Origin: Stieleria bergensis
GTDB lineage: Bacteria > Planctomycetota > Planctomycetia > Pirellulales > Pirellulaceae
Direction of reading: 5' to 3'
Length of the DNA stretch: 64,000 bases
NCBI GenBank assembly: GCA_007745635.1
Contig: CP036272.1
Coordinates: 5,230,013 to 5,294,012 of the forward strand
Shown here: positions 41,741 to 51,179 of the stretch, piece by piece
Position numbering within the stretch: the first letter of the stretch is position 1
Layout of the letters: every line of letters begins with the position of its first letter
Position numbers and translations under genes: made by a program
Notes under the pieces: model-generated
Seen by the model: only the letters and a program-made list of their open reading frames with translations
Told to the model about the DNA's origin: nothing
Databases searched by the model: none

Positions 41741-43132
41741 CTATTTCAACCGTTCGCTCCAAGAGGTGACCTGCTGGCGAACTTGGTCCGGAGCGGTCGA
41801 GCCATAGCTGGTGAAGGCGGCAACTGCGTTGGCGGTGCCGAGACTTTCGAAAATGCTTTCATCGATCTCCGCTGCATGCTGCTGCATGGCTTGCAGTGAG
41901 AGATCGGCCAGTGGAACACCGGCCTCCATGGCCTGCCCTACGATCGCGCCAACGGCATGGTGCGCGGTGCGTTGTGGCATGCCCTTCTTGATCAACCATT
42001 CCATCAATGTGGTCGCATCAAGGTATCCCTCTTCGATGCGTGCGGCGATCGCCTGGCGCTGGAGCTGGCTGCCAGCGACGATGGGAATGGCTAACTCCAG
42101 CATGGCGATGATGGTGTCAAAGGAATCGAACAACGGTGGCTTGTCTTCTTGCAAGTCACGGTTGTACGCCAACGGCAAATTCTTAACCAGCAACATCAAG
42201 GTTTGCAAATTGCCCATCACGCGAGCGGACTTGCCACGGGTCAGTTCCAAGGTATCTGGATTGACCTTCTGTGGCATGATGCTGCTGCCGGTGCAAAACT
42301 GTTGCGGCATTTTGATGAAGTTAAACTCAACGGTGCTCCACAAAATCCATTCTTCAGCCCAACCGCTAAGATGCGAAGCGACCAGGGAAAGCACGAAGGC
42401 CGACTCGAGAATAAAGTCACGGTCACTGCTGGTGTCCAAGCTGTTGGCAGTGACGCCTTCGAAGTCCAACGCGTTGGCAGTCATCTGGCGATCGATGGGC
42501 AACGTTGTTCCAGCGACAGCGGCCACTCCTAACGGTGACTGGTTCACGCGGCGGCGACAGTCAGCGAGTCGATCCCGATCCCGCTGAAACTTTTCCACAT
42601 AGGCCAACCAGTAGTGCGGCGCCAGCACTGGCTGGGCCCGTTGCAAGTGCGTGTACGCTGGCAGAATCACATCCATGTCCGCTTCGCAGCGTCCCAAGAA
42701 CGATCGCTGCAGCTCCAACAACAGGGCATCAACCTGATCGATCGATTCACGCACCCACATTCTGGCATCGGTGCTAACCTGATCATTGCGACTGCGAGCG
42801 GTATGCAGTTTCCGCCCGACATCACCGATCCGGTCAATCAAGACGGATTCAATGTGCATGTGGATATCTTCCAGTTCCAAGCGGATCGGGAAGTCACCTG
42901 CTTCGATTTCGGTCTCGATTTGCTGCAAGGTGTCGACGATGGCGGATAAATCTGACTCACTGATCAGCCCGTTGGCTTGCAACATGCGAGCGTGAGCAAT
43001 CGAACCGCGAATGTCTTGGCGATAAAGACGTTTGTCAAAGGAAATCGATTCAGCAAAGGCTTCCAATCGAGCGTCGGTACTGGCTTGAAAAACGCCACTG
43101 CGTGAGGGACTGTCCACGATGTAACTATCCAC
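41741..43132 (-). CDS. argH: Argininosuccinate lyase
   Basis: A 463-residue enzyme that splits argininosuccinate into arginine and fumarate, the last step of arginine synthesis. The signature GSSIMPQKVNPD (near residue 280) contains the catalytic Ser of the flexible loop; HTARSRNDQVSTD (near 110) and AYTHLQRAQPV (near 160) are further active-site motifs. Length and layout are normal for the fumarase/aspartase superfamily member. It appears to be a single gene; no arginine neighbours are seen. Confidence 0.97.
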   Translation of the reverse strand: MDSYIVDSPSRSGVFQASTDARLEAFAESISFDKRLYRQDIRGSIAHARMLQANGLISESDLSAIVDTLQQIETEIEAGDFPIRLELEDIHMHIESVLIDRIGDVGRKLHTARSRNDQVSTDARMWVRESIDQVDALLLELQRSFLGRCEADMDVILPAYTHLQRAQPVLAPHYWLAYVEKFQRDRDRLADCRRRVNQSPLGVAAVAGTTLPIDRQMTANALDFEGVTANSLDTSSDRDFILESAFVLSLVASHLSGWAEEWILWSTVEFNFIKMPQQFCTGSSIMPQKVNPDTLELTRGKSARVMGNLQTLMLLVKNLPLAYNRDLQEDKPPLFDSFDTIIAMLELAIPIVAGSQLQRQAIAARIEEGYLDATTLMEWLIKKGMPQRTAHHAVGAIVGQAMEAGVPLADLSLQAMQQHAAEIDESIFESLGTANAVAAFTSYGSTAPDQVRQQVTSWSERLK

Positions 43133-43463
43133 GAGCTAGGAATCAGGGAATAATGTGAGGCCAGCGGTGAAGCATCCAGCGGACACTCAACGAGTGCAGC
43201 CGAGTGACTTCCCTCGCCCCGAATGGACGAACCATCCAATGACCGGGTAAAGTATCGCCTGAATCAGCCTTGCTGACGACCCGGGCAGTGCAAAAGAGCC
43301 CGTATTTCCGGACTTGAACCAATCACACCGGCGGTTCGGCTGGGCGCCAACGGACCACCTGTGAGCCGACTGTCCCTGCTAAGCTGCATCCTGGTCAGCA
43401 GGCTGCAGGCTGCAGGCTGCAGGCTGCTCGGCAGAACCCTTTCCACCGACGCAAGGTAGCTTC
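43133..43463. repeat. 331-base divergent gap with a GGCTGCA tandem repeat
   Basis: The gap between argH and the large secreted-protein gene holds three exact copies of the heptamer GGCTGCA at 43401-43421 followed by GGCTGCT. No gene is convincing. Promoters for both divergent genes must lie here, so copy-number change of the heptamer, about 40-60 bases before the plus-strand gene start, could affect expression. Confidence 0.6.
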
Positions 43464-46370
43464 ATGCTCGCTTCGCAACAGCACGCTCCCAAGAGTTTTC
43501 CAGCCGTGACGCGCTGGATCGCGCTCTTCGTTTGTCTTCTCGGTGGCCTGCGACTGGGGCACCTTCCCTCCGCTGAGGGTCAGCCTCCGCAACCGCCGGC
43601 AGCGGCAAACACGATTCGTGCGGCAGCCTACTTGGGCGACCAGAATCAGCCTTACGGGGTTGCCACCATCGAGTATCCGCTGCAGCGCCCGATTCGCAGC
43701 GACGCACCGGGCCCAAAAATCTTGGTCCAAGACCTGCAGCGATCGATCAAGGAAGACGGGCAAACCGTTGGTCGGATTTTCTACAGCATCAGCGACGACG
43801 TTCGCACCCCCATCACCCCGACCTCTGAAACCCCGGTGCCACAACCTGGCAATGGTCGCCTGCTGCGTCGGATCGGCAACTTGATCCAAGAGATCTCCGA
43901 TCGTGATGCCGCCAAGACTCAGATCATCGCTCGCCGCGTGTCGTTTCTGTTCACCGGTGAAGCTCCTCTGCGTCTTCAACTGAGCGATCCTTCAGGAGTC
44001 ATTGGCCAATACGAAATCAAACCCCAGACTTCGGCTCAAGACCACGCCGTTGGCATGAGCGCTTGGTGGAGCGGGTTTCAAGCTCACGCCAAAATGATGA
44101 TTGAACAAGCGAAGTATCCGCCTCGTGTTGAATCCTACTTGGTGGCCATGCTAAGCGGGCGCACGGGAGCTCCCTTGCCGCCGTGGTTCGTTCGCCAAGA
44201 CCAGCCGGACGATCTGTTGCTCAACACGCTGAAGTACCTTTCTGGATCGCCGTCGGTCACCAACGAGATCTTTCGTCGCACAGCAGCAGGACTGGGCCAC
44301 GACAATCAGCCCCAAGGCCCTGAGCTAAGCCAACAAGCCAATCAGCCACTGCCCCAGCCTCCGAATTGGCGTCAGGCTCCACCGCCAAACCTGCCGAATC
44401 AAATCGAGATCGAACCGATTGCCACGCGGGTTCCGCCGGAATGTTATTACTTGCGATTTGGATCGTTTGAAAACTACCTCTGGTTCGCAGATTTGAGCAA
44501 AGAGTATGGCGGGGACATCGGCCGCATGGTTTCGCTATCCGTTGTCAAGAATTTGGGGACGCGACTATTTGAAGAACAGATTGCTGTCGAACTGAATCAA
44601 ATGACGCGCATGTTTGGCCCCACCGTGGTCACCGACCAAGCGGTCATCGGCACTGACATTTTCACCAACGATGGCGCTTCGATGGGGGTGTTGATTCAAT
44701 CCGCCAACGCATTCCTGCTGCGTTCTTCGATGAATTCCGAGCGCAAAGCGAAGGCCAACGCGGATGATGAAGCGACATTGAAGGATGTCAAAATCGCCGG
44801 AAAGACCGTTTCGTTTTTAAGCACTCCCGATCATCGCCTGCGTTCCTTTATGGCTGAAGACGACGGCTACTTCTTTATTACCAACAGCGAAACGCTGGTC
44901 AAACGATTCTTTGCAGTGGGTGATGACAAGAAGTCACTGGCCAGCACGGATCAGTTTCGTCTTTCGCGAACGCTGGTCCCTGAGTCTCGCAAGGACACGA
45001 TCTTTGCTTACTTTCCAACCGAGATGTTGCAAGGGTTACTGGCCCCCAAAACAATGATCGAGCTGCGGCGGCGGATTGCTGCTCAAAGCGACGTTGCCTT
45101 GGTTTATCTGGCTCGCCAAATGGCTCGGGCCGAGGGGCTGATTCCACCATCAGCGGACGGTCCACTGGGGCTGGAGACCTTGATCGAAAACGGTTACTTA
45201 CCGATCTCGTTTGGCACCCGTGCCGATGGCAGCGGAGTGTTTGGCGTGGGCGACGACGTGGTGGACACGATGCGAGGCGCCCGAGGACACTTCCTGCCCA
45301 TCGCAGATGTTCAGATCGATCGAGTGACTCCCGAAGAGGCAGCGTGGTATCGACAGATTGCCGATCAATACTCGCGAGCGTTTCCCCAATTGGATCCTTT
45401 GATCTTGGCGATCAAACGTTCCGACGTTGCCGGCCACCCGCAACTGGAACAACTTTCGATCCACGCTGAGATCGCCCCATTGGTGCCGGATAAGTACGGC
45501 AAGATCAGCAAGCAACTCGGGCCGCCGACGCGCGTGAAGTTTTCCGCAGCGCCGGATGACCTGGTTTCTGTCCAGGCTCACGTTGCCAGCGAGGCGCTCG
45601 GTCCGGCGACCCATTTGTTCATGGGAATCAAAGACTCTTATCCTCCGATGCCCGAGGACTTTGACGGCATTTTTCGGACGTACATGGCGCTGCGTCAATT
45701 GCCTGCCTATTTGGGTGCTTGGCCACAACCGGGGGCGCTGGATCGATTGCCGCTAAACCTTGGCAAAGGACGCCCAATCGGTGGTGGCATGTATCGCCTC
45801 ATCGGCGGTTTGTATCGCTATACCGATGGAGGATTCAGCGTGCTTTCGTTTCAACAAGACGTGCTGCGATCGACACTGCCCTACCTGGAAGCCACCGAAG
45901 CTGAAGACATGGCCACGGTGCGTGGGAGAGTCGGCAGTTTGTACGGCAGCCAACTCGAAGGTTGGGTCAACCAGTTGCTCTATCAACGTGCTGCGCAGGC
46001 CAGTCGCAACACCGCTCGTTTTTTGAACTTGATGGTGGACACACTGCATCTTCCGCCGGACGAGACCTTGCTGTTCGCGGAAAAGATCATGGGTGCTCCC
46101 ATCCAATGCGGCCTCGGCGGTGAATTCGAATTCGACTCCAACACTGGCCGATGGTTTAGCACCGCTTGGTACGGTCCCGCCGCCCCAGAACTGGCCCCCA
46201 AAGACTATCTGTCACCGTTACTGATCTGGTTTCGCGGCGGCAACTTCAGTGCCACCCAGTATTCGGATCGCATGGTGGCAAACCTTGAACTGGTCGTCGC
46301 CAGAGAACAAGAGGTCGAGGCAGAAACCAAGAAAAACGCCCAGAGCCTTCAGAAAGAGAATCGCGAATAA
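43464..46370 (+). CDS. Large secreted protein of unknown function
   Basis: A 968-residue protein with an N-terminal signal peptide (TRWIALFVCLLGGLRLGHLPS, in part, cleavage near residue 38-40 before EGQPPQPP). I do not recognise the family. Visible features: a Pro/Gln-rich segment near 275-320, the repeated wording LRFGSFENYLWFADLSKEYG and LRSFMAEDDGYFFITNSETL, and a C-terminal region with FNAAEGQ-free, globular sequence ending in a Lys/Glu/Gln-rich tail. It looks like a globular periplasmic or surface protein. It is convergent with the TolC-like gene and may be unrelated to it. Confidence 0.7.
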   Translation: MLASQQHAPKSFPAVTRWIALFVCLLGGLRLGHLPSAEGQPPQPPAAANTIRAAAYLGDQNQPYGVATIEYPLQRPIRSDAPGPKILVQDLQRSIKEDGQTVGRIFYSISDDVRTPITPTSETPVPQPGNGRLLRRIGNLIQEISDRDAAKTQIIARRVSFLFTGEAPLRLQLSDPSGVIGQYEIKPQTSAQDHAVGMSAWWSGFQAHAKMMIEQAKYPPRVESYLVAMLSGRTGAPLPPWFVRQDQPDDLLLNTLKYLSGSPSVTNEIFRRTAAGLGHDNQPQGPELSQQANQPLPQPPNWRQAPPPNLPNQIEIEPIATRVPPECYYLRFGSFENYLWFADLSKEYGGDIGRMVSLSVVKNLGTRLFEEQIAVELNQMTRMFGPTVVTDQAVIGTDIFTNDGASMGVLIQSANAFLLRSSMNSERKAKANADDEATLKDVKIAGKTVSFLSTPDHRLRSFMAEDDGYFFITNSETLVKRFFAVGDDKKSLASTDQFRLSRTLVPESRKDTIFAYFPTEMLQGLLAPKTMIELRRRIAAQSDVALVYLARQMARAEGLIPPSADGPLGLETLIENGYLPISFGTRADGSGVFGVGDDVVDTMRGARGHFLPIADVQIDRVTPEEAAWYRQIADQYSRAFPQLDPLILAIKRSDVAGHPQLEQLSIHAEIAPLVPDKYGKISKQLGPPTRVKFSAAPDDLVSVQAHVASEALGPATHLFMGIKDSYPPMPEDFDGIFRTYMALRQLPAYLGAWPQPGALDRLPLNLGKGRPIGGGMYRLIGGLYRYTDGGFSVLSFQQDVLRSTLPYLEATEAEDMATVRGRVGSLYGSQLEGWVNQLLYQRAAQASRNTARFLNLMVDTLHLPPDETLLFAEKIMGAPIQCGLGGEFEFDSNTGRWFSTAWYGPAAPELAPKDYLSPLLIWFRGGNFSATQYSDRMVANLELVVAREQEVEAETKKNAQSLQKENRE

Positions 46371-46439
46371 GCGTCGAAACGCAGCGACATGAGCGGCGCA
46401 ACACCGGCTCGGTGGCGTCCTGTCTTGCGGGACTCATGT

Positions 46440-46490
46440 GATTGCCAGCCGACTGCGATTGCCAGCTTACTGCGATTGCCAGCTTACTGG
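46440..46490. repeat. Three tandem 17-bp repeats in a convergent gap
   Basis: The unit GATTGCCAGCYKACTGC occurs three times head to tail (46440-46456, 46457-46473, 46474-46490), with one or two base differences. The last copy includes the stop codon of the TolC-like gene (46484-46486), so the repeat has extended the 3' end region. It may shape transcript ends for the two convergent genes. Confidence 0.75.
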
Positions 46491-48535
46491 TTCTCTTCCC
46501 AGATGATCGAACCGGGAACGACTTGCTCGCCCTGTTCCAGTTTCAGCTGTGGATCAGGCGTGTCACCGGAACCAACCGCCCCGTTTCCCAAGTCGATCGA
46601 GTCCGGCGTCTGCAAGACAGACACCTCTCCAGACTCCGTCGAGATCAATTCTTGCGTTGGCACGCTGATCGTTGGGGTGCCGCCGGTGGGCAAGATCACA
46701 TTGCGATCTTCATTCATTCGATCTGACATGTGGATATTGTAGAACTCCATCAGCGTCCCTGTTTCGAAGTTCAGGTTCTTGACGGACAAGGCATATTGCA
46801 CTTGAGCACGGGCAACGGCGTTGGAAGCGTCCGCCAAGCGTCGTTCGGAGTCCAACAGCGAATTGAAATCAAACTGCCGTGCGGCTTCTTGAGCCTGACC
46901 GGAAAGGATGTCGTACTGTTCGCGGGCGGCGTCTTCGCGGTTCAGAGCGGTGCGTAGAATCGAAAAGGCGCGGTCGGTTTCAGCGACGGCGTTGCTGACA
47001 CCAAAGACAACCTGGCGTTCCAATTCACCTAGCATGGCTCGTTCGCGAGACAAAGTCAGCTGAGCGTTTCGAACGGCGGAGTTCGCTTGTCGCATGCCAA
47101 CGGCATAGTTGTAAGACAGACCTGCCATCCACTCGTGCGTTCCCGTGCCGACGGGGTCGCCGTTGAAATCAACGCGATGATCGTAGAGTCCATCGCCCAA
47201 GGCTCGAAAGCGATAACGTCCAACAATGTCCAACCGTGGCAACAGGAAATTGCGACTCGCATTGAGCTCATGCAATGATTTGTCCACGATCAATCGCTGC
47301 TTGCGAAGTTCGGTACGGCGTGTTAAGCCCTTGGTAACCAAGTCGTCCCAGTCATAGGCAATCGGGGCCAGGGAGGGACCGCTGGAGGGATTGATCAAGC
47401 GACCATCATTGATCGGCAAGCCCATGATCATCCGCAGTCGACGCTCGCTGACATAAACACCGCCAACGCCTTGAAAGGTCCCGCCTGCACTGCCGTTAAA
47501 GGCTCGAGTGCCGGTGACCAAGCGTCCTGCCAGCGCGTCTTGAACGTCTTGCTCAAAGCGGAAGTACTGTTCCCTGGCTTGAGCCACTTTGTCTTTTTCG
47601 GCTCCCATCAACAGCCCTTCGCGTGCCTTGAGCAGTTGATAAGTGTTCAGGCTGCGGTCACGAGCGGACTTTTTGATTTCCAAATCTTGATAGGCGAAGT
47701 GCAAATCCCAGTACGCGTTCTCGACGTCCGTCAAGAAATCTCGCAACGCGATCTCGAGTTGCGTCACGGTCACATCCGCATTCAAGCGAGCAATGACGAC
47801 ACCGCTATAAGTTCCGGGGATGCTGTTCGGTCCTGCGATGCGGTTGAAATCCGCTCCACGGCCTTGCAACAGTGGCTGGCTGACTTCGGCCTCAAAGTTC
47901 CATGCCCAGGCTCGGCCGGGCAACAGGTTGCGATCGGCGTTGTTTAAGTCACCTTCCCAGATGTGCCGCAGGGTGTACTGAGTCCCCAGTGCGGTGCGTT
48001 TGCTAAGACTGTTTTCGAACGAGGTCAGCTGTTGGCGATAGAAGTTGACGCCACCACCAATGAACTCGTTGTTCAGAACTCGGTCATTGTCTTCGTAAAC
48101 AAGCTCGCCATCGACTTGAGCGTCAAACGCACTCAGAGCCGCTTCCACACCGCCGGTGGGATTGGTCGCCTGAATGGCTGGCCCGTAGATTGTTGGCGTC
48201 AGCCCGGGAGTTTGAATCACTCGAGCTCCCAGATCTCGCAGCACCGTGCTGTTGGACAATGCGATCTGGACCGCTTCATCAATGGTCAACGACCACCGCT
48301 GCGGGGGCTTCCAGTTTGCGGACTGGCTGCCCGTGACCGTAAACGGCTGCGATCCCTCAGGAATCGAAGTGATGGTGGTTTGGGTTGTTCGTTGACCTGA
48401 ATCTCGCTTCACCGCTTGAGATGACAAGATGCGCTGAAGAGAAGAATCAGCGATCTTGACCTTCGAAGCACAGCCACCGACGGCAATGACCGTCAGCAGT
48501 GCGAAAATCCAGGGCTTTGCGTGTTTGCGCGCCAT
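46484..48535 (-). CDS. TolC-family outer-membrane efflux/secretion protein (lipoprotein)
   Basis: A 683-residue protein. The N-terminus WIFALLTVIAVGGCASK is a lipoprotein signal with lipobox VGGC. Two outer-membrane efflux domains follow, rich in long helices: SLTIDEAVQIALSNSTVLRD, LEIALRDFLTDVENAYWDLHFAYQDLE (in part), QAREQYFRFEQDVQDAL, then NAVRNAQLTLSRERAMLGEL-type helices and QEAARQFDFNSLLDSERRLA. It would form the outer-membrane channel and periplasmic tunnel of a tripartite export machine. Longer than usual TolC (about 470-500 residues), with extra sequence at the N-terminus and a Pro/Glu-rich tail. It is divergent from the adaptor genes that start at 48907. Confidence 0.88.
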   Translation of the reverse strand: MARKHAKPWIFALLTVIAVGGCASKVKIADSSLQRILSSQAVKRDSGQRTTQTTITSIPEGSQPFTVTGSQSANWKPPQRWSLTIDEAVQIALSNSTVLRDLGARVIQTPGLTPTIYGPAIQATNPTGGVEAALSAFDAQVDGELVYEDNDRVLNNEFIGGGVNFYRQQLTSFENSLSKRTALGTQYTLRHIWEGDLNNADRNLLPGRAWAWNFEAEVSQPLLQGRGADFNRIAGPNSIPGTYSGVVIARLNADVTVTQLEIALRDFLTDVENAYWDLHFAYQDLEIKKSARDRSLNTYQLLKAREGLLMGAEKDKVAQAREQYFRFEQDVQDALAGRLVTGTRAFNGSAGGTFQGVGGVYVSERRLRMIMGLPINDGRLINPSSGPSLAPIAYDWDDLVTKGLTRRTELRKQRLIVDKSLHELNASRNFLLPRLDIVGRYRFRALGDGLYDHRVDFNGDPVGTGTHEWMAGLSYNYAVGMRQANSAVRNAQLTLSRERAMLGELERQVVFGVSNAVAETDRAFSILRTALNREDAAREQYDILSGQAQEAARQFDFNSLLDSERRLADASNAVARAQVQYALSVKNLNFETGTLMEFYNIHMSDRMNEDRNVILPTGGTPTISVPTQELISTESGEVSVLQTPDSIDLGNGAVGSGDTPDPQLKLEQGEQVVPGSIIWEENQ

Positions 48536-48906
48536 CGAAAGTCGTTCAGTTCTGTAGCGTGAATGGATAGTTCAGTGATACGATGACAGCCCCAAGAAGT
48601 TTGTCGGCAGATTCCCCTCCTGAATGTTTGCTGTTTTCGATAAAATCGTTGGTTTTGGTAGAATCGCTGTAACCTGAACAGTCCGCCTATTTTGCCAGAC
48701 CCTACTGGGCGACTGGGACAACGACCGAGATAACCCAATTGCCTGCAATTAACGCGACGGTTGATTGGCGAGCGGTTTTTGCACTTTCCCTGCCAGTTCG
48801 CACCGTGGAATTGCCGAGTTGATTTCAACGGCGGAGTGGTCCAACGACTCCGTTTCAATCAGCAGGCAACTGCAGCCAGACCCGTTGAAACCAGAGCAAC
48901 CGATCA
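48536..48906. promoter_or_regulatory. 371-base divergent promoter region of the export cluster
   Basis: The gap separates the TolC-like gene (minus) from the GAF-adaptor gene (plus) and must hold both promoters. It includes an AT-rich part near 48600-48660 with TTGCTG...GATAAAAT spacing that could serve as a -35/-10 pair. No operator can be assigned. No gene is seen in it. Confidence 0.4.
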
Positions 48907-51093
48907 ATGGACAATGGTCCCCCAGCGCCAGCTTCGAAATCCAACGCAGCGCCAGCTTCGAAATCCAACGCAGCATCGCCGACGACTCAACAGGGCCACC
49001 CTGATCACCCTCATCAGGATTCGGACTGGGACCAAATCCAAGGCTTTGTCGGCCAGCTTGCTGAACTGAGTACCAACTGTTCCACCGTCATTGAATTCGC
49101 GCGTGGATGTCTGCCGGCGGCCATTGGCTTGATCGATGGTCGTGGCGCGCTATGGTGGTCGACCTCAATCGACGGACAGCCCGTGCTGACGGCTTGCTTC
49201 GATGCAGCGGGTCATCAGGTGGAGACTGGCCTCTGGAACGATCACTCGGTTGCCAGCCAGCTCTTGCAATCCGATGGGCCGACCGAATTGTCGATCCGGC
49301 AAACCACTGAAATCCCGTTCACAGCGCAGCGTGGTTCCCGTGCGACCGGGATTCTTCGCATCGCCGTTGCGATTCAGCTTGATGGCCATCGCATTGGTGC
49401 CCTGGAGTTTTTGCAAGATGCCGATCTGCCCTCGGACGCCTTGGCGGGCAATCAACAATTGCTGGCGTTGATCGCAGATCAAACCGAAGTTTTTCTGCGT
49501 CGCCATCAAGTGCTAGAACTGACGCGAAGCAACCATCAGTGGCGGCTGTATGAATCGCTGACACAGTCAGCGCACGGCAGCTTGGACTTAGAACGGACGG
49601 CTTATCAGATTGCCTGCGATGGGCGAGTCTTTGTGGGTTGCGATCGAGTCAGCGTGGTGGTCCCACGAGGCAGTGATTGGCAAGTCGCCGCGATCAGTGG
49701 TATTGACACCGTTGATTCACGTTCAGCGTTGGTTGTGGCCATGCAATCGTTGTCAGACGCGGTAGCGATCTCCGGACAGTGGCTTCGCTATCGCGGCAGC
49801 ACGGAGGCACTGCCACCCCAGCTGGAAACTCCGCTTTGCGAATTCCTGGACCAGTCTCATAGCCGCAATGTTGACGTCATTCCCTTGCTGCCATGGACAG
49901 ACACCGAAGACGCCGCATCGGGGCCTGTCTCTGGGAACTCATCGGAAGACGCCCAGCGAAGCAACCAAGCCGATTCACCGCAGCACTGTGTTGGATTATT
50001 GATCCTGGAGGACCTGGATGCGATTGATTCGCAGCAAGCCGAACCGAATGCAGGCTGGGTCCGGCGACACAAGGGCCTGGATGCTCCGGACACGGAAACG
50101 CGCATGTTGCAGTTGACGGCGGTGGCCAGTTCTGCGATCCGCAACGCCTTGCAGTTCCAAGCGATTCCACTGCATCGGTTTTCGAAAAAGTACGCCTCAC
50201 AGCTAGGTGAAAACAAACGCCGCGTCCTGTGGAAGTGGTTGCTGGCGGTGGGTGTGTTGATTGTGATCTGTGGCATGGTTCCAATCACGCACCAAGTGCG
50301 CAGTGTTGGCAACGCACAGCCAACCAAGATCAGCCACGTGTTCGCCCCCAGCGACGCCAGTGTCTTTAAGGTATTGATTGATCAAGCCACGCAAAACGTG
50401 ACACGCAACCAAAAGCTGATCGAGATGCGCAGTCCGCCACTGGAACAGGAACTGCAACGATTGCTTGGTGAAGACCGGGCGGCTGAAAAGCAATTATTGG
50501 CCGTCAGTTCTGAACGTGTTCAGCGTCTGCAACAACGGCCAACGGATCGCAATTCGGGCCGCTTAGCCGCAGAGGAGCAAGAACTCCTGGAGCGACGCAG
50601 CAGCTTGCAGGCGCAGATTGAACTGGTCAATCAGCAGATTGCTGAACTCATGCTGACCAGCCCGATTAGCGGCCGCGTGTTAACCTGGGACCCGGATCAG
50701 TTATTGGCTGATCGCCCGGTCACCCGCGGCCAACGCCTGCTGAGCGTAGCGAATCTTGCTGAGGCCTGGGAAATTGAATTGCTGATCCCCGACCATCAGA
50801 TTGGACACCTGTTGGATGCACAAGCGGCCAGTGAAACAGCGCTGACGGCACAGTTCACGGTCTCGCCCGGCGATGGGTCTGTCACGCAGACCACGGTGTC
50901 GCGGATCGGCTTGCGTTCGGAAGTCGTTGATGGACAGGCGGTCACCAAGGTCACCTTGACCGTACCTCCAGCGACGGTCAAGCAATTGCGTCCCGGGACC
51001 ACCGTCGAAGCCAAAGTGAACTGTGGACGGAAATCACTCTGGTACGTTTGGACACACGACATCTGGCTTTCGATCCGTCGCGAACTGTTCTGA
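48907..51093 (+). CDS. GAF-domain membrane-fusion (HlyD-like) protein
   Basis: A 728-residue fusion. Residues 1-30 contain the octapeptide APASKSNA twice in a row, encoded by an exact 24-base tandem repeat (48925-48972). Residues about 45-200 form one GAF-like fold and 215-425 a second, with VFVGCDRVSVVVPRGSDWQVAAISG typical of GAF. A single membrane helix follows (LLAVGVLIVICGMVPI, about 445-465), then an HlyD-type periplasmic part: SHVFAPSDASVFKVL (lipoyl half), a coiled coil (about 505-575), LTSPISGRVLTWDP (second half) and a barrel. It could thus sense a cytosolic signal and act as an export adaptor. It heads the adaptor-adaptor-M50 gene row. Confidence 0.85.
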   Translation: MDNGPPAPASKSNAAPASKSNAASPTTQQGHPDHPHQDSDWDQIQGFVGQLAELSTNCSTVIEFARGCLPAAIGLIDGRGALWWSTSIDGQPVLTACFDAAGHQVETGLWNDHSVASQLLQSDGPTELSIRQTTEIPFTAQRGSRATGILRIAVAIQLDGHRIGALEFLQDADLPSDALAGNQQLLALIADQTEVFLRRHQVLELTRSNHQWRLYESLTQSAHGSLDLERTAYQIACDGRVFVGCDRVSVVVPRGSDWQVAAISGIDTVDSRSALVVAMQSLSDAVAISGQWLRYRGSTEALPPQLETPLCEFLDQSHSRNVDVIPLLPWTDTEDAASGPVSGNSSEDAQRSNQADSPQHCVGLLILEDLDAIDSQQAEPNAGWVRRHKGLDAPDTETRMLQLTAVASSAIRNALQFQAIPLHRFSKKYASQLGENKRRVLWKWLLAVGVLIVICGMVPITHQVRSVGNAQPTKISHVFAPSDASVFKVLIDQATQNVTRNQKLIEMRSPPLEQELQRLLGEDRAAEKQLLAVSSERVQRLQQRPTDRNSGRLAAEEQELLERRSSLQAQIELVNQQIAELMLTSPISGRVLTWDPDQLLADRPVTRGQRLLSVANLAEAWEIELLIPDHQIGHLLDAQAASETALTAQFTVSPGDGSVTQTTVSRIGLRSEVVDGQAVTKVTLTVPPATVKQLRPGTTVEAKVNCGRKSLWYVWTHDIWLSIRRELF

Positions 51094-51179
51094 CCGCTAG
51101 ATGTCCTTTCAGGGCACCGCGTTTCCTTGACCGCCACGCCAGAAATCCCATCAACCATCCCTCATCGAGTCACGATTCC

